Shown: positions 8,306 to 15,233 of the stretch, one piece after another
Position numbering within the stretch: position 1 is the first letter of the stretch
Layout of the letters: every line of letters begins with the position of its first letter
DNA from: Flavobacterium sharifuzzamanii
Lineage (GTDB): Bacteria; Bacteroidota; Bacteroidia; Flavobacteriales; Flavobacteriaceae
Direction of reading: 5' to 3'
NCBI RefSeq assembly: GCF_003254585.1
Contig: NZ_QJGZ01000031.1
Location: forward strand, 85,335-149,334
Length of the DNA stretch: 64,000 bases
Made by a program: the position numbers and the translations under genes
Notes under the pieces: generated by a model
The model's input: the letters and a program-made list of their open reading frames with translations, nothing else
What the model was told of the DNA's origin: nothing
The model's database searches: none

Positions 8306-8347
8306 TCTTTTAGCTTTTACCGTGCTGTATTTTCATTATTTCGTCTA
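8306..8347. repeat. 42-bp direct repeat, copy 2 (native site)
   Basis: Identical to 7424-7465. This copy is part of the intact DUF2199 gene (last codons plus stop) and so is the original. Confidence 0.92.
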
Positions 8348-8825
8348 CAATCGAAATGGCTTTTTCCAATGTAATTCCGTTTTCTTGATCTAAGGTTAAA
8401 GGGTGATTTTCTTCGATCATTTTTATTTCAGGAATTAATCCTAAACCTTGTTCAATGGCGATTGATTTTAGAGATATGGTTTTGCCGTAAGTGGGAACAT
8501 CAGTTTGCATCCAGCCAAAATAAGGTTCTTGGTGAATTCTATTTGGATCTTCCCATAAATCCATTCGAAGACAAAAATTATCTTCGCTTATCGTTGTCCA
8601 GACATTAAAAACCAAATCTTCATGATAATCGATTATCGGAATTGTCAATCTCCCGCGATGAAAAAAATGTTCTTCGTCTACGTAACACCAACTTCCTCCA
8701 TATTCAATTCGTTTCTCTCTTTCTTCTGGCGGAATAGCAAAATAATAAGCAGGAAATTCGTTGCCAAAACATAAAGGCATTTCATCAAAAACTTCTCCGC
8801 AGCAAGAACATTTGTAGATATACAT
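8310..8825 (-). CDS. DUF2199 domain-containing protein
   Basis: A 171-residue protein that opens with YKCSCCGEVFDEMP, a Cys-x-x-Cys knuckle, followed by FAIPPEEREKRI, 'GSWCYVDEEHFFHRGRL' and 'VWTTIS'. These are hallmarks of DUF2199 proteins; a single zinc ion may be bound by the Cys residues. The biochemical role is unknown. It lies 2 bases after the end of the DUF3754 gene, which implies one transcript. Its 3' end is the source of the 42-bp repeat found 882 bases downstream. Confidence 0.85.
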   Translation of the reverse strand: MYIYKCSCCGEVFDEMPLCFGNEFPAYYFAIPPEEREKRIEYGGSWCYVDEEHFFHRGRLTIPIIDYHEDLVFNVWTTISEDNFCLRMDLWEDPNRIHQEPYFGWMQTDVPTYGKTISLKSIAIEQGLGLIPEIKMIEENHPLTLDQENGITLEKAISIVDEIMKIQHGKS

Positions 8826-8827
8826 TT

Positions 8828-10075
8828 TTAATTATTTAGAGCATCTGCTTTCTGGTTATACTGAAAAACATTATCCCAAAGTTCATCAATGGCAATAAGT
8901 GCTTCATTTAGCGGAATCACATCCCATTTACCATTAGTTTCTAATCCTAAACCAATGCTTTTTAATTTTAATAAAGCATCATTTACGTCAAAATCTAAAT
9001 CGGTATTTAGTTTGGTTTTAAACCAAGATTCAATTTGATTGTCTAGTTCTTCGGCTGTTAAAGAATTTTCACTTTCGTGTAAAAAAGTATAAGCCAGAAT
9101 GGTTTCTTTTAAAGCTTCCTCTTCAGAAGAATTTAATAAAGAATAAAACGCGCCGCTATTGTTGCCAACATTCTTAAAATATAAACTATCAGAAAGTGTC
9201 TTAGAATATCTGATTTTCTTATTTATGAAGTTATTGTATTGACGGAAACAATATGCTCCTAAAAATCCTAGAGCAATTAAGCCTTGATTTAAGGAAGTTT
9301 TACTGTTTAATAGATCGATGGTTTCGCCAGTCTGATAAGCTTCATACATATTTATCAGGGCTGGAATCACCTTGGCACTTAATAACGAAAGCCCACCAAA
9401 AACACCTGGAACCCAAAGCAGCAATTTATCTCTGAGAGACATTTTCGGAATAGCGTTCGGGAAAATGGTTTCAAGGTCGTTTTTAGGAACACGTTTAAAG
9501 ATTTTTAATGCAATAGAGCCTGGATCGATTGGCATTTTACCTAATTTGACTTTCTTTTCTTTCAGGTAATCTGCTTCGCTGTAATTAAGATAAATAAGCA
9601 CTCGATCATAATATTCAATTTCGACTTCTTTGGTCCAGAAAAAGTATTTTTTGACCTTTTCTTTCGCTTTATGATGTCCGCGTGCATAGAGTTCGAAATC
9701 TTTAAAAGCATTAAAATCAATAGAAAGGTTTAACCCGATCAAATCAGATTCATTAAAGGCGTCGTTTAAAGCTTTCTGATTAATTCTGTAGTAATTGCCA
9801 CGTTCGAGAACTTTCAGCAGTGTTTCTTTAAAAATTGGGAAATTGCTTTTATTTATAAACTGTTCGCGTTCTTTTTCGCTTAAATCTGGATCGTAGAGTG
9901 CGTAATGCTGTTTTAGATTTCGGTTAAGGTTAAAAGATTCGTAATGATAATAGTGTTCGATAATTTCGAACAGCTTCTTAAAATCATCAACCTTTTGCGG
10001 ATTTTCAGAAAAAGCGGAAATTTGCTGTTCCAGTAAAAATTCTTTGTTAAACGGAATATAATGTTCTCTAGTCAT
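8828..10075 (-). CDS. DUF3754 (TMEM143-like) membrane protein
   Basis: A 415-residue protein with a mostly soluble N-terminal half, the family-typical segment LKIFKRVPKNDLETIFPNA (about residues 190-208), and then two hydrophobic segments (LLLWVPGVFGGLSLLSAKVI and GLIALGFLGAYCF). A further soluble helical region follows, with a Glu-rich stretch and 'ETILAYTFLHES'. This layout fits DUF3754, whose mammalian relative is TMEM143; function is unknown. It heads a probable operon with the DUF2199 gene. A CAAAAATA -7 box on the minus strand lies 32 bases upstream. Confidence 0.75.
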   Translation of the reverse strand: MTREHYIPFNKEFLLEQQISAFSENPQKVDDFKKLFEIIEHYYHYESFNLNRNLKQHYALYDPDLSEKEREQFINKSNFPIFKETLLKVLERGNYYRINQKALNDAFNESDLIGLNLSIDFNAFKDFELYARGHHKAKEKVKKYFFWTKEVEIEYYDRVLIYLNYSEADYLKEKKVKLGKMPIDPGSIALKIFKRVPKNDLETIFPNAIPKMSLRDKLLLWVPGVFGGLSLLSAKVIPALINMYEAYQTGETIDLLNSKTSLNQGLIALGFLGAYCFRQYNNFINKKIRYSKTLSDSLYFKNVGNNSGAFYSLLNSSEEEALKETILAYTFLHESENSLTAEELDNQIESWFKTKLNTDLDFDVNDALLKLKSIGLGLETNGKWDVIPLNEALIAIDELWDNVFQYNQKADALNN

Positions 10076-10106
10076 TCGGACTTAATTTCGTGGCTTTTAC
10101 AGAATG

Positions 10107-10114
10107 CAAAAATA
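10107..10114 (-). promoter_or_regulatory. -7 promoter box of the DUF3754-DUF2199 unit
   Basis: Minus-strand TATTTTTG followed by C fits the TAnnTTTG consensus. It lies about 32 bases before the ATG at 10075. Confidence 0.45.
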
Positions 10115-10164
10115 CTGCTTTTTTCTTAGGTGCAAAGGAGCAGAGGTACAAAGAAACAGAGGTT

Positions 10165-10195
10165 TGTCATCCTGAGAAACGAAGGATCACACAAG
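10165..10195. repeat. Half copy of the CATCCTGAG palindromic repeat (A)
   Basis: TGTCATCCTGAGAAACGAAG followed by GATCACACAAG matches the left arm of the full repeats B-D, without the right arm. Confidence 0.7.
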
Positions 10196-10238
10196 AAACT
10201 CCGTAAAGATAATGAGATAGCAATTTTCTCATGGTTTT

Positions 10239-10336
10239 GTCATCCTGAGGAACGAAGGATCACAGAAGTAGCTCCGCATAGAGAGTCTCCAAACTTTGTC
10301 GATTCCCGAGTGTGATCCTTCGTTCCTAAGGATGAC
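10239..10336. repeat. About 100-bp palindromic repeat, copy B
   Basis: The left arm GTCATCCTGAGGAACGAAGG pairs with right arm CCTTCGTTCCTAAGGATGAC. The centre carries 'GCTCCGCATAGAGAGTCTCC' and 'AAACTTTGTCGATTC'. It lies just upstream of the GIY-YIG gene promoter. Copies C and D share the arms and the centre. Confidence 0.85.
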
Positions 10337-10340
10337 AAGA

Positions 10341-10371
10341 TTGCTTAGTATATAAAAATAATGTATTTTCG
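10341..10371 (+). promoter_or_regulatory. Promoter of the GIY-YIG gene
   Basis: TTG (10341-10343), a 20-base spacer, and TATTTTCG (10364-10371) fit the Bacteroidota TTG / TAnnTTTG pattern. The ATG follows at 10380, so the 5' leader would be only a few bases. The promoter starts 5 bases after repeat B ends. Confidence 0.5.
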
Positions 10372-10379
10372 TACAAAAA

Positions 10380-10697
10380 ATGTTCAATCCACAAAAAGGG
10401 TATCACACTTATTACATCTACATTATTACAAATAGACATCGTTCAACATTTTACATCGGTGTGACTCAAAATTTAAAAGTAAGGCTAAAGCAACATAAAG
10501 AAAATATTGAGAATAATAATAAAACGTTTGCATCTAAATACGGAATAGAGTTTTTGGTTTATTATGAAAAATTCATCTGGATTCAAGAAGCAATTGCAAG
10601 AGAAAAGGAATTGAAAGGGTGGATTAGGGCTAAGAAAATTGATTTGATAAAAGAATTTAATCCAACTTTTGAATTTCTAAATCATCATTTTGAATAA
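10380..10697 (+). CDS. GIY-YIG endonuclease domain protein (YhbQ/UPF0213-like)
   Basis: A 105-residue protein made almost wholly of one GIY-YIG domain. It has YYIYIITN for the first motif and FYIGVTQNLKVRLKQH for the second, with the conserved Arg, and the metal-binding Glu in AIAREKELKGW. The motif residues are intact, so it should be nuclease-capable. The target is unknown; small stand-alone members are common in Bacteroidota. It is flanked by half and full palindromic repeats on the left and two full copies on the right, and has its own close promoter, which suggests a compact mobile or repeat-associated gene. Confidence 0.88.
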   Translation: MFNPQKGYHTYYIYIITNRHRSTFYIGVTQNLKVRLKQHKENIENNNKTFASKYGIEFLVYYEKFIWIQEAIAREKELKGWIRAKKIDLIKEFNPTFEFLNHHFE

Positions 10698-10709
10698 TGC
10701 GTTCAGTTT

Positions 10710-10808
10710 GTCATCTTGACGTAAGGAAAGATCACACAGGCAGCTCCACATAGAAAGTCTCCAAACTTTGTCGATTCCTGAGTGTGATCCTTCGTTCCTC
10801 AGGATGAC
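10710..10808. repeat. About 100-bp palindromic repeat, copy C
   Basis: Left arm GTCATCTTGACGTAAGGAAA is less well paired, but the right arm CCTTCGTTCCTCAGGATGAC is intact. Centre 'GCTCCACATAGAAAGTCTCC' and 'AAACTTTGTCGATTC' match copies B and D. It starts 12 bases after the GIY-YIG stop codon. Confidence 0.85.
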
Positions 10809-10848
10809 AGAATAATGTGGGTGTTCTTTGTTAAAGACTATTAGTTTT

Positions 10849-10947
10849 GTCATCCTGACGCAAGGAAGGATCACACAAGCAGCTCCACATAGAAAGTCTC
10901 CAAACTTTGTCGATTCTCGAGTGTGATCCTTCGTTCCTCAGGATGAC
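10849..10947. repeat. About 100-bp palindromic repeat, copy D
   Basis: It shares nearly all bases with copy C (40 bases upstream), including arm ends GTCATCCTGAC and CAGGATGAC and the centre with AAACTTTGTCGATTC. It is in the same orientation as B and C. Confidence 0.85.
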
Positions 10948-11242
10948 AAACAAAAAAAACTTTGCGAACTTTGTGTTATCCTTTGCGCTCTTTGCGGTAA
11001 AAAAACGGTCAGATAGATAAACAAAAAAAGTGAAATTTCTAATCGGTACCAGCGATTTGAAATTCCACTTTCTGTTCCAAAAAAAAAGTGACAAAAAATT
11101 AAAAAGCTCTCTATATAGAAAACCTTGCCTAAACTAAAAAAATTATTCAGAACAATATTAGCTTAAAATTAAGTGATGACTACGGGTATTTATACCTGTT
11201 TTTGTAAACGGTCAAAGATTTTGAGTAGTTGGGATGCAAAGG
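10948..11242. other. Gene-free stretch with a half repeat of the TTTGCGAAC family
   Basis: After repeat D the sequence ACTTTGCGAACTTTGTG and TTTGCGGTAA (10960-11000) match parts of the large palindrome at 42583-42718. No convincing coding frame was seen between it and the zinc-ribbon gene. Confidence 0.5.
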
Positions 11243-11707
11243 TTATTGTAATGCCGATTTCTTTAATTCTATTACACCTTGAATATATTTTATTAATTCT
11301 TCTTTGGTAACGGCAAAAGGAGCTTTTTCTGCCTCAAATTCCAAATATAAATTAGCAATGCTTTCGGCATCGAGATTTTGAGTGAGGTAATGGTGCTCTG
11401 CGTATTGTATAAGATGATCTACAAAAAGTTCACGCTGTTTTCCTTTTTCAATGGTTTCGAGATCGCCTTCTTTTATTTTTTCGATTACTGATTCTGGCAA
11501 ATCTATTGTGAGATACATGCAGTCAACAGAAACTTTCGAAAGCATTTCTTTGGGGACTCTTCCTGTTGCATCGCAGTACGCGCATGGCGCAGGACTCCAT
11601 TTTAATTGACGATTTAAACGGCGGATATCATCCCAATCAACAAATCTTTTTCCAAGACATCTCGGACATTTTGTATCGGATCTTCTAAAAAAATTAAAAA
11701 TGTTCAT
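11243..11707 (-). CDS. Zinc-ribbon-type hypothetical protein
   Basis: A 154-residue soluble protein with two CxxC-type pairs near the N terminus: CPRCLGKRF (about residues 14-22) and CAYCDATGRVP (about residues 42-52). The G-R/K after each pair is like a DnaJ-type or rubredoxin-like zinc knuckle. The rest is helical (LPESVIEKIKEGDLETIEKG, HLIQYAEHHYLTQNLDAESIA). Flavobacterial relatives are uncharacterised as far as I know. It stands alone with AT-rich gaps on both sides. Confidence 0.6.
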   Translation of the reverse strand: MNIFNFFRRSDTKCPRCLGKRFVDWDDIRRLNRQLKWSPAPCAYCDATGRVPKEMLSKVSVDCMYLTIDLPESVIEKIKEGDLETIEKGKQRELFVDHLIQYAEHHYLTQNLDAESIANLYLEFEAEKAPFAVTKEELIKYIQGVIELKKSALQ

Positions 11708-12027
11708 TGGTTCGTAAGTAGCTTAATGGTTTGGTTGGCGCGAATTTAAATAATTAAGTAAGAAAAGTTTCTTAGTTTGCTATTTTTTTTAAGAAAAGAA
11801 TTAACAAAATCTCAATTTTGAATAGCTGCTATAGATTTAAAACAAATAAAAATAATTGTTGCCAAAATTTGAAACCTCAGTAATTACCTGCTATGCATGA
11901 TTTTATTTTGGCATTAGATTTAGCGCAAAAGGAAATAACCAATGCTTTTTTAGTTGTGAGAAAAACGATACTTTTGTTTGCTAGAAAGGTGTTTTTATTG
12001 AAACAAAAAACTTTGAAGAATTTTAAA

Positions 12028-12035
12028 TATCTTTG
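12028..12035 (+). promoter_or_regulatory. -7 promoter box of the XRE regulator gene
   Basis: TATCTTTG fits TAnnTTTG exactly and ends 4 bases before the ATG at 12040, so the transcript is likely leaderless or nearly so. No well-spaced -33 element is clear. Confidence 0.5.
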
Positions 12036-12039
12036 AATT

Positions 12040-12450
12040 ATGAGCACAGCAACAAAACCAAAACATATCGGCAGAAATATCAGCCGAATTAGAGAGCTTA
12101 GAGGTATGAAACAAGAAGCGCTTGCTATTTCTATTGGAGTAAGCCAGCAATCTGTTTCTAATATTGAGGGAAGTGAAACCATCGATGAGGAAAGATTAAA
12201 TAAAATTGCTGAAGTTTTAGGCGTTTCTGCAGAGACTATCAAGAATTTTAGTGATGAAGCCGTTTTTAATATTATTGGCAATACAGTTACTAATCACGAT
12301 AATTCTGCTTTATTTCAATTTCACCCAACATTCAATCCAATCGAAAAGTTGATTGAATCTTATGATGAAAATAAGAAACTTTATGAGCGTTTATTAGAAT
12401 CTGAAAAAGAGAAGATTTCTTATTTGGAAAAGTTGCTTAAAGAGAAATAG
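12040..12450 (+). CDS. XRE family helix-turn-helix regulator with C-terminal coiled coil
   Basis: A 136-residue protein. Residues about 8-70 form a Cro/C1-type DNA-binding domain (ISRIRELRGMKQEALAISIG, then SQQSVSNIEGSETIDEERL, then IAEVLGVSAETIKNF). The centre holds a variable loop (NIIGNTVTNHDNSA), and the last 40 residues are a charged helix (LIESYDENKKLYERLLESEKE) that probably dimerises. This architecture is common among flavobacterial regulators of unknown target. A -7 box lies 4 bases upstream of the start and a hairpin terminator 30 bases after the stop, so it is monocistronic. Confidence 0.9.
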   Translation: MSTATKPKHIGRNISRIRELRGMKQEALAISIGVSQQSVSNIEGSETIDEERLNKIAEVLGVSAETIKNFSDEAVFNIIGNTVTNHDNSALFQFHPTFNPIEKLIESYDENKKLYERLLESEKEKISYLEKLLKEK

Positions 12451-12480
12451 GATTTTATAAAATATTATAAAAATGGAAAA

Positions 12481-12510
12481 AGAGACTTTTGTGAGAAAGT
12501 CTCTTTTTTT
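12481..12510 (+). terminator. Terminator of the XRE gene
   Basis: AGAGACTTT / AAAGTCTCT hairpin with a 6-base loop and T7 tail. Confidence 0.85.
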
Positions 12511-12559
12511 GTTTCTTATTTTCAGGACTTTCTTGCGAACAGTAGCAAGAGAAAAATCT

Positions 12560-12946
12560 TTATAATAGAAATTTTGTCCAATATATATCGACTTCAGTAA
12601 CAAAATCGCTAAAAATGATGCTTTTGCCAAGTTCGTCATAAATGAATATACTTTTTCTGTAGTTACCTTTAAAAATGTCTTTTTCTGCAGAAATACAGTA
12701 GTACCAAATACAATTTATTCCATTGTAATCTTTCATTTCTGATCTTTCAATTATTCGAACTAGATCTTTTGTGTTATTGTTTGCGTAATTTTTTAATATG
12801 ATTTCTGAGTCAGTTATAGTAATTTCTGTTTCCTGTTCTCTGTCCACTATATTAGACTCTTTTTTTATAAAAGAATGGGATTTTAATTCTTGTCCGTTAG
12901 TAAAATTGTAAATGCATATTAAAAATAGCGTGATAATTTTTTTCAT
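12560..12946 (-). CDS. Small secreted protein of unknown function
   Basis: A 128-residue protein when started at the ATG at 12946, which gives a clean signal peptide (MKKIITLFLICIYNFTNGQ); the longer frame from 12994 would add a charged extension before it. The mature part (about 110 residues) has alternating strands (ETEITITDSEIILKNYA, IWYYCISAEKDIF, KSIFIYDELGKSIIF) and resembles small flavobacterial periplasmic proteins with no assigned role. It starts about 23 bases from the hairpin element at 12969, which may mark a cassette boundary. Confidence 0.5.
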   Translation of the reverse strand: MKKIITLFLICIYNFTNGQELKSHSFIKKESNIVDREQETEITITDSEIILKNYANNNTKDLVRIIERSEMKDYNGINCIWYYCISAEKDIFKGNYRKSIFIYDELGKSIIFSDFVTEVDIYWTKFLL

Positions 12947-12968
12947 TTTGGGTATATATTTATTAGTT

Positions 12969-12998
12969 TTTGCTAACTCGAGCATTTCACTCATGCAA
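12969..12998. repeat. GCTAACTCGAGCAT element, degenerate copy
   Basis: TTTGCTAACTCGAGCAT is identical over 17 bases to 52825-52841. Read on, it also aligns with the reverse complement of 13011-13050. It lies between two orphan genes. Confidence 0.6.
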
Positions 12999-13010
12999 AT
13001 TTATTAGAAA

Positions 13011-13050
13011 TATTTTGCATTCACGAGCGAGATGCTCGCGCTAGCGGAAG
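13011..13050. repeat. CTCGCGCTAGC hairpin element, full copy
   Basis: TTTTGCATTCACGAGCGAG followed by ATGCTCGCGCTAGCGG. Its reverse complement (CCGCTAGCGCGAGCATCTCG then CTCGTGAATGC) matches the elements at 12969 and 52825. Internal GCGAG/CTCGC pairing gives a small hairpin. It ends 19 bases from the 3' end of the 405-residue orphan gene. Confidence 0.65.
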
Positions 13051-13068
13051 GGGACCTATTTAAAAACA

Positions 13069-14286
13069 TTATCTTCTGTCAACAAGAGCTTGGTAAATTA
13101 TATAACGCAAATATTCAGTTGTGTCAATATCTTCATTTGCTAATAACTCTATTTTTTTTAAAACATTTAAAAGTTCAATTATATTAGAGACGCTGTTATT
13201 AAGTTCTTTTAAGATTTCTGTTTTGTATCTTTTGATTTCCTCACTTTTTGCTTTTTCAACTTTACGTTTAACTAAAAATTTTATTTGTTCAGGTTCTTTA
13301 ATATTTGCAATTTTTGAAATATCATCAAATAAAGTTTTATGTACTTTTTCTGAATTTTCGATATTTCCCAATTCTTCAATTGCTGTTTTAGGAATCTGAT
13401 TATGTTTAATTGATAAAATTTTTGACTTTATTTCTTGCGGTTTTATAAATAATTCTTTCTCAATATCTTTATGTTTAAAAATTATTGAACATATTCCTGA
13501 AAATTTAAGAGCTTCTCTTTTTATCTCATCATTTGAAATTTCAATAATATTTTTAATATTTCCAACTTTTTCCAATTTATTGACTTCAGAACTTTCAAAA
13601 AACATTCTTATAAATGATTCGTTATATTCGCATAACTGTAAATTATAAGTTGTTTTAGATTTTTTCATTTCATTATGAAGCGTAATCAATCCAACGACAA
13701 TTGCAATATTGTTGTCATAATTGTAATAATTATTTAATGAGATAATTGCTCTTAGATAGAAGGCATCGTCTGTCTTGTCGTGTAAAATTCTATATTTTTT
13801 AATTGTTTGGTGAATACCTTTTAATAACTGAAGATTAGTTTCTACAATTTCTTTATGCCCTCTATTTATAAGTCTTGTCGCATATTTATCCATTTGAAAT
13901 AATCCTGAAAAAAAATCTCTCTGCGCAGAGTAAATAGGCGTAGTTGAAATTTCATTTAATTTCAAATCATTGAAATATTCATTATGTCCTATATTATAAA
14001 AATTGATTGAAAAATCTTTTTTATTGAATAATGATATGTTATTTAATTCACTTTTTAAATCTTCTTTTTTGTATCTCTTATTAATCGAGTTTTGAACATC
14101 AAACAGTGTTTTAGCCCCACTAATCTTAATAAATTCATCCTTTATAGATTCAAAATCTATAAGGCTTAGTAGTTTATTTGTGAACTCATTTCTTTCTACA
14201 AGTTTTATTAGATCATAAACTTTAATTCCGTCATCACTTAGCGGAATGCTATCTTTTTTAATTGTCTTTTTTCTAAATTTTTCCAT
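13069..14286 (-). CDS. Large orphan protein, possibly accessory
   Basis: A 405-residue protein without signal peptide or membrane segment. It is very rich in Lys, Ile, Asn and Glu and looks almost wholly helical (ETNLQLLKGIHQTIKKYRIL, AIISLNNYYNYDNNIAIVVG, KSEEIKRYKTEILKELNNSV). No nuclease, ATPase or other catalytic motif was found. The composition is more AT-rich than in the conserved genes, and the gene sits alone between a repeat element and the two-component operon, which fits horizontal acquisition. A defence or toxin-related role is possible from context only. Confidence 0.55.
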   Translation of the reverse strand: MEKFRKKTIKKDSIPLSDDGIKVYDLIKLVERNEFTNKLLSLIDFESIKDEFIKISGAKTLFDVQNSINKRYKKEDLKSELNNISLFNKKDFSINFYNIGHNEYFNDLKLNEISTTPIYSAQRDFFSGLFQMDKYATRLINRGHKEIVETNLQLLKGIHQTIKKYRILHDKTDDAFYLRAIISLNNYYNYDNNIAIVVGLITLHNEMKKSKTTYNLQLCEYNESFIRMFFESSEVNKLEKVGNIKNIIEISNDEIKREALKFSGICSIIFKHKDIEKELFIKPQEIKSKILSIKHNQIPKTAIEELGNIENSEKVHKTLFDDISKIANIKEPEQIKFLVKRKVEKAKSEEIKRYKTEILKELNNSVSNIIELLNVLKKIELLANEDIDTTEYLRYIIYQALVDRR

Positions 14287-14452
14287 TTTACTATTAAATT
14301 TAATTACAGAAAATATTAATGAGTTACAAATGTTGAAATCTTTTAAAGATGATTTTTATGGAAATCCATAATTCAACAAATTTATTTCCAGACAATTATG
14401 CTAATAAATGAAAACTCAAGACCAAGTACTTCTACGCATTTTACAAATCATT

Positions 14453-14488
14453 TAAAAAAAAAGCCCAACATAAAAAAGTTGAGCTTTT
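14453..14488 (-). terminator. Terminator of the LytTR two-component operon
   Basis: On the minus strand AAGCTCAAC pairs with GTTGGGCTT around a T-rich loop and is followed by T8. It lies 32 bases after the response regulator stop codon. Confidence 0.8.
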
Positions 14489-14519
14489 CAAAAATTATCT
14501 AATTATTAAAATTGACAAA

Positions 14520-15233
14520 TTATCTAATTGAAAGATTATTTAGCAGAATCTGATATTTCCTTCCCACAGGAATAATATCGTCATTTGACATTGTGAGATT
14601 TTTGGTCGTAACAGCAGAAATTTTAGTTGTATTTACAATATAAGATCTGTGAACTTGCAGAAAATGTGCACAATCAATTTCGGCGCTTATACTTGCAAGC
14701 GAACCGTAAATGACAATTGGAGATTTTAATTTACAGTTGTACAATTTCATGTAATTGCCCAGACTTTCGATATATAAAATATCAGAAAGAGGCGTTTCAA
14801 TTACTTGTCCGTTGGAACGATAAGAAAGTACTTTTTCGTCGTCGTTGTTTTCTTTTTTAAGATTATTTCCCGAATGATACGTTTTGGCTTTTTCTATTGC
14901 TTTTGAGAATTTATCAAACGAAATGGGTTTCATTAAATAATCTATCGCATCGTTTTGATAGGCCGAAAGCGCAAAGTCAGAATAAGCTGTTGTCACAATC
15001 GTAATGGGGCGTTTGGGCTGAAGTTCCATTAATTCTACACCCGAAATTACGGGCATATTAATGTCAAGAAAAATAATATCGTATTGGTTTTCGTTGAGCA
15101 GTTTTATGGCTTCCATACCATTAAAAGCACTTCCAGAATGTTCCAGTTCGTCAAATTTGGAGATGTGCGAAATCAAGGCTTTGTGCGCCGGCGATTCGTC
15201 ATCGATTATTAGACAGCGGTAGGTAAGTGCCAT
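14520..15233 (-). CDS. LytTR-type DNA-binding response regulator
   Basis: A 237-residue protein. Residues 1-120 are a receiver domain: acidic pair IIDDE at the start, phospho-acceptor Asp in IIFLDINMPV, Thr in VTTAYSD, and Lys in DYLMKPI. After a Lys/Asn/Glu linker, residues about 140-237 form a LytTR domain (ILYIESLGNYMKLY, FLQVHRSYIVNTTKI, IIPVGRKYQILL). It acts as the output of the upstream kinase: the genes overlap by 25 bases and share one transcript with a terminator behind. Targets are unknown, though a direct repeat upstream of the kinase gene is a candidate site. Confidence 0.95.
   Translation of the reverse strand: MALTYRCLIIDDESPAHKALISHISKFDELEHSGSAFNGMEAIKLLNENQYDIIFLDINMPVISGVELMELQPKRPITIVTTAYSDFALSAYQNDAIDYLMKPISFDKFSKAIEKAKTYHSGNNLKKENNDDEKVLSYRSNGQVIETPLSDILYIESLGNYMKLYNCKLKSPIVIYGSLASISAEIDCAHFLQVHRSYIVNTTKISAVTTKNLTMSNDDIIPVGRKYQILLNNLSIR

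Noticed and set aside
10165..10947. A CRISPR array from the repeats around the GIY-YIG gene
   Set aside because: Copies are about 100 bp, palindromic and irregularly spaced, with no spacer-length regularity.
11893..12036. A 47-codon plus-strand frame just before the XRE gene
   Set aside because: It has biased Phe/Leu/Lys content, no start signal or recognised homology, and its end overlaps the -7 box of the XRE gene.
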